Shown one piece after another: positions 61,308-64,000 of a stretch of 64,000 nucleotides of DNA (its first letter is position 1; each line of letters opens with the position of its first letter). Made by a program: the position numbers and the translations under genes. The notes below the pieces were generated by a model that had not been told where the DNA came from, searched no databases, and saw only the letters and a program-made list of their open reading frames with translations. Source of the DNA: Paenibacillaceae bacterium (GTDB taxonomy: Bacteria > Bacillota > Bacilli > Paenibacillales > NBRC-103111); the NCBI GenBank assembly GCA_029256185.1, contig JAQSYI010000008.1, forward strand, positions 1-64,000, written 5' to 3'.

Positions 61308-63119
61308 TTACCCGGATATTTTCAATTTGATTGTCACCGTTGTACCAAAGTCTAGCCGCGAGTCGATCGTGATGCCGTAGCCCTCTCCGGCAAACAGCTT
61401 GATGCGTTCATTGACATTGTACAGACCGTAGGAGCTCCCTGCCCGTTCATCCGTCGATTCCATAGACGGTCTTCCAAGAAGTTGGTGCAGGCGCTCTTCC
61501 TCTATGCCAATACCGTCGTCGGTTACAGAGATGAGCAAATCGTCATTTTGCCGGCTGGCCGAGATGAGAATAGAGCCGGTCTTATGTTTGGTCTTGCGTA
61601 TTCCATGAAGCAGCGCATTTTCTATAATGGGCTGAAGAGTAAGCTTGGGAAGCAGGCAAGTCTCGAGTCCGGAGGGAATATTCAACTGAAAGGTGAAGGT
61701 ATCGGGAAACCGGGTCTGCTGAATTTGCAAGTATACCTGCGCGAGATTCAACTCATCATTCAAGCTCACGATATCCTTCCCTTTATTCAGGCTAAGCCGG
61801 AAATATGTCGCCAACCGGTTAATCATCTGGCTAATATCCTTGGCACCCTTGCCGATGGCAATCCAATTGATCGTATCCAGTGTGTTATAAAGAAAATGCG
61901 GATTAATCTGAGCCTGCAGTGCCCGAAGCTGTGCCTCGCGCTCTTGCAGCTTGGCCATGTACATATCTCCCACAAGCTTCCGCGTCCGGTTGATTAATTG
62001 ATCGACAACCGCCTCCAGCATGTGGAAATTCCCCTGGACAGACGAGTCCTTATGCCAGTCCTCCAATTCTTCCCGGGGAATAGCGGAAATCACGTGCTGT
62101 ACCCTCCGTTTCATCCAGCGTACCGTAATCGCCAACAGAATAAAGGGCAGGATAAGAAGCAAGGCTGTATATTCAAAAATCAGGGCCAGTCCCGATAGCT
62201 GTGTGCTCTTCACCGCCCGCTGCGAAAGCTTGGAATCCGCCCCTTGGACCACCAGCTTCCAACCGGCAGAGGACAATGACGTGAATATGACATCATTCAT
62301 TTCGTTGTTCAGCTCTATCTTTTGAATTCCTTCATTTGCTTGCGATAATTCATTCCCTATCGAGGAATGGATGAACTCTCCGATCCGTTCGCGATGGGAA
62401 GCATAAATAATCATTCCGTCTGCATCCACCAGATAGACTCCGGTTCCCGGGGGTAATTGGAGCGTCGAGAGAATGTCCGCAATCATCTTCTCTTCCACGT
62501 CGATCATCAGCACTCCGTCAATCCCGTCATAGTCATAGGGATCCCGAAGGATGCGCGCACTGGAAAAAATCTGGACTGCTCCGGTTCCCAGATAGTTCTC
62601 CTGGTACGATCTTGTCCAAATGGGCTTGCCGTTTCCCTTGATAATATTCGCATACCAGGCCCGGCTCTCCAAGCTGCGGAGCGGAAAAAAATTCATGCGT
62701 TCATTCGCATACAGCTTCGAATCGTCAACAAACAGCCTCACCCGAAACACAGAGTTGCTGGATTCCACCGACTCTACAATATTCCGCAGCTCCTCAAGCG
62801 CCTGCATCTGTGCGCCAACCGACTGTTCCTCATCTCCGGTAATCAAGTACCGGTGGAGTTTGGCATTCATGAACAAGGAGTTGCTGGTATCCTCAATCTG
62901 CTCCATCCGGAAGGAAATGTTGCTCCCGGCCTGCTTTAAGGTCTCCAATAAGCTGCGGGAGGCCTCCTCCTTCAGAATTGAGGTTGTCCGTTCGTAGGAA
63001 CCGTATAATATGGCAATGGCGGGAACCACAATCAGAATAAGATAGGCGAGAACCCCTTGACGCGGAATGGAGAATCTTCGGATGAATTGGCGCAACCGGT
63101 TCGGTTTTTTATCAGACAT
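61308..63119 (-). CDS. YesM-type sensor histidine kinase, locus 4
   Basis: A 603-residue membrane kinase. The ATG at 63119 overlaps the regulator stop by 8 bp; an in-frame GTG six codons earlier is possible. Membrane helices near residues 20-40 and 295-320 bracket an extracellular cache domain. HAMP, His_kinase (QINPHFLYNT) and HATPase_c (TDDGIGIE; GSSYGLYNVNERIK) follow. It is the partner of the regulator that runs off the right edge. Confidence 0.9.
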   Translation of the reverse strand: MSDKKPNRLRQFIRRFSIPRQGVLAYLILIVVPAIAILYGSYERTTSILKEEASRSLLETLKQAGSNISFRMEQIEDTSNSLFMNAKLHRYLITGDEEQSVGAQMQALEELRNIVESVESSNSVFRVRLFVDDSKLYANERMNFFPLRSLESRAWYANIIKGNGKPIWTRSYQENYLGTGAVQIFSSARILRDPYDYDGIDGVLMIDVEEKMIADILSTLQLPPGTGVYLVDADGMIIYASHRERIGEFIHSSIGNELSQANEGIQKIELNNEMNDVIFTSLSSAGWKLVVQGADSKLSQRAVKSTQLSGLALIFEYTALLLILPFILLAITVRWMKRRVQHVISAIPREELEDWHKDSSVQGNFHMLEAVVDQLINRTRKLVGDMYMAKLQEREAQLRALQAQINPHFLYNTLDTINWIAIGKGAKDISQMINRLATYFRLSLNKGKDIVSLNDELNLAQVYLQIQQTRFPDTFTFQLNIPSGLETCLLPKLTLQPIIENALLHGIRKTKHKTGSILISASRQNDDLLISVTDDGIGIEEERLHQLLGRPSMESTDERAGSSYGLYNVNERIKLFAGEGYGITIDSRLDFGTTVTIKLKISG

Positions 63120-64000
63120 GGCTCTCTCTGTATGCACTAGGCGTTACCCCTGTCATTTTCTTGAACAGCTTGGTGAAATAGCTGGGATCCGTATAACCAA
63201 TGGCAAAACAGATATCATACAATTTATACTTCGGGTCACGCAGCAGTTCCTTTGCCTTCTTTATGCGATATTGCGTTAAATACTCATTGATGGTTTGACC
63301 TGTCTCCTGCTTAAAAAGTAAACCGACATAGGTCGGAGTGAGATAGACTTCATGGCCGATAACGGCGACCGTCAATTCGCTGTCGGCATATCTGCTCTCA
63401 ATGATATAGTGAATCCGCTCAACCAGATTGGCTGCTTTGCTGTACCGCTTCTCCTTGATCCGGTCGCAGATCTTGATCAAATAGTCTTCGAGCAATTGGC
63501 GCAGCTCCAGAACGGTTTCAGCCCCGAACAGATCCTCCCAGATCCCGGCGCCTCTCCACTCCAGTTCGGATGTTTGGGCATTCAGTTCCATGAGAAGCTG
63601 ATTCATGGAAAGGATAATCTGCAGGGAAACAAGGCGTACATACTGCATGCCATCCTTCCGGTTTTTGATCAGATTGCCGAAGATTTCATTCAGGTGCTCC
63701 CTCATTTTTTCATGATCGGCCGCCTTCAGCGCGGACATTAATTGTTCATTTTGAGTCGAATCGAATTTCTTGAATTCGCTTTCCACTGTTTCCAGACTAT
63801 CCATCGTAATGATTCTGTTTTTACCCAAATACCACTTGCTGTTAGCCGCCTCACGCGCCTGCTTGTAAGAGCCTGCAAGGCCGCCTAAACCGGAGACGCA
63901 ATCGCTGATCCCGATGGTTACACGAATTTTCAACAACCGCTCCAGATTGTCGCGGATTTGGCTGGCCAGCCTGAATAATACTGCCCCAGCATCCACCTCT
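63112..64000 (-). CDS. YesN-type response regulator, locus 4 (cut by window end)
   Basis: The frame runs from the window edge to a stop at 63112, giving about 295 C-terminal residues. A middle region precedes an AraC-type domain (last 100 residues) with PSYFTKLFKKMTGVTPSAYR. The REC domain must lie beyond position 64000. Its stop overlaps the kinase start by 8 bp, so order regulator-then-kinase matches loci 2 and 3. A transporter operon may lie further right. Confidence 0.85.
   Translation of the reverse strand, partial: EVDAGAVLFRLASQIRDNLERLLKIRVTIGISDCVSGLGGLAGSYKQAREAANSKWYLGKNRIITMDSLETVESEFKKFDSTQNEQLMSALKAADHEKMREHLNEIFGNLIKNRKDGMQYVRLVSLQIILSMNQLLMELNAQTSELEWRGAGIWEDLFGAETVLELRQLLEDYLIKICDRIKEKRYSKAANLVERIHYIIESRYADSELTVAVIGHEVYLTPTYVGLLFKQETGQTINEYLTQYRIKKAKELLRDPKYKLYDICFAIGYTDPSYFTKLFKKMTGVTPSAYRESHV

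Overview
The window looks like a chromosome segment from a Paenibacillus-type member of the Bacillota. The evidence is: S-layer-homology (SLH) exoenzymes; several YesM/YesN-type two-component pairs (a cache-HAMP-His_kinase sensor with a REC-AraC regulator); LplB/LplC-type sugar ABC transporters with large lipoprotein binding proteins; strong AGGAGG ribosome sites with frequent GTG/TTG starts; sigma-A type promoters; and catabolite-response (cre) sequences. No rRNA, tRNA, insertion sequence, prophage or CRISPR array is visible. Most of the window is a carbohydrate-utilisation region with an ion-homeostasis block in the middle.

Layout. (1) 0.5-12.6 kb, minus strand: locus 1, with histidine kinase, response regulator, two permeases, binding protein, an SLH-anchored glycoside hydrolase with an 11-copy Pro/Glu linker repeat, and a DUF4886 SGNH protein. 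It ends in a strong terminator at 358-405. (2) 12.8-24.9 kb: locus 2. A regulator/kinase pair reads rightwards. A leftward set holds a six-hairpin-like protein, two permeases, a binding protein and a 1106-residue CBM9/DUF4832/F5-8C exoprotein. (3) 25.0-31.6 kb: a KdpD-like stress protein and a six-gene Mrp Na+/H+ antiporter operon in which MrpA and MrpB are fused and MrpE lacks its usual N-terminal membrane hairpin. (4) 31.6-33.6 kb: a small membrane protein, a KtrB potassium channel, and a short downstream gene that probably starts at CTG. (5) 33.8-41.8 kb, minus strand: locus 3, with regulator, kinase, two permeases, binding protein and an intracellular GH10 enzyme. (6) 41.9-49.0 kb: a 1598-residue exo-glycosidase without an anchor, followed by an SLH protein without a catalytic domain. 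(7) 49.3-52.8 kb: a GntR/LacI-type regulator and a convergent GH36-like alpha-galactosidase. A near-identical palindrome lies in both promoters. (8) 53.0-60.5 kb: an SGNH esterase and a cassette with RpiB-, AlsE- and AlsK-like enzymes (a complete D-allose-type route to fructose 6-phosphate), two zinc-type dehydrogenases, an IolE-like isomerase and a divergent AraC regulator. (9) 60.5-61.3 kb: a gene-free stretch with degenerate palindromic repeats that also occur at the left edge. (10) 61.3-64.0 kb: a fourth kinase/regulator pair, cut by the window end.

How it fits together. Each locus pairs a sugar-sensing system with an ATPase-less importer (presumably using a shared MsmX-type ATPase encoded elsewhere) and matched surface or cytoplasmic hydrolases. 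The substrates look like hemicelluloses and galactosides, but this is inferred from families only. The strongest unannotated signals are regulatory: a 16-bp motif set exactly 34 nt upstream of the -10 box of two locus 2 promoters; a GntR operator embedded in two promoters; cre sites; a terminator hairpin in the leader of the stress-protein/Mrp operon; and recurring stem-loops between permease and binding-protein genes.
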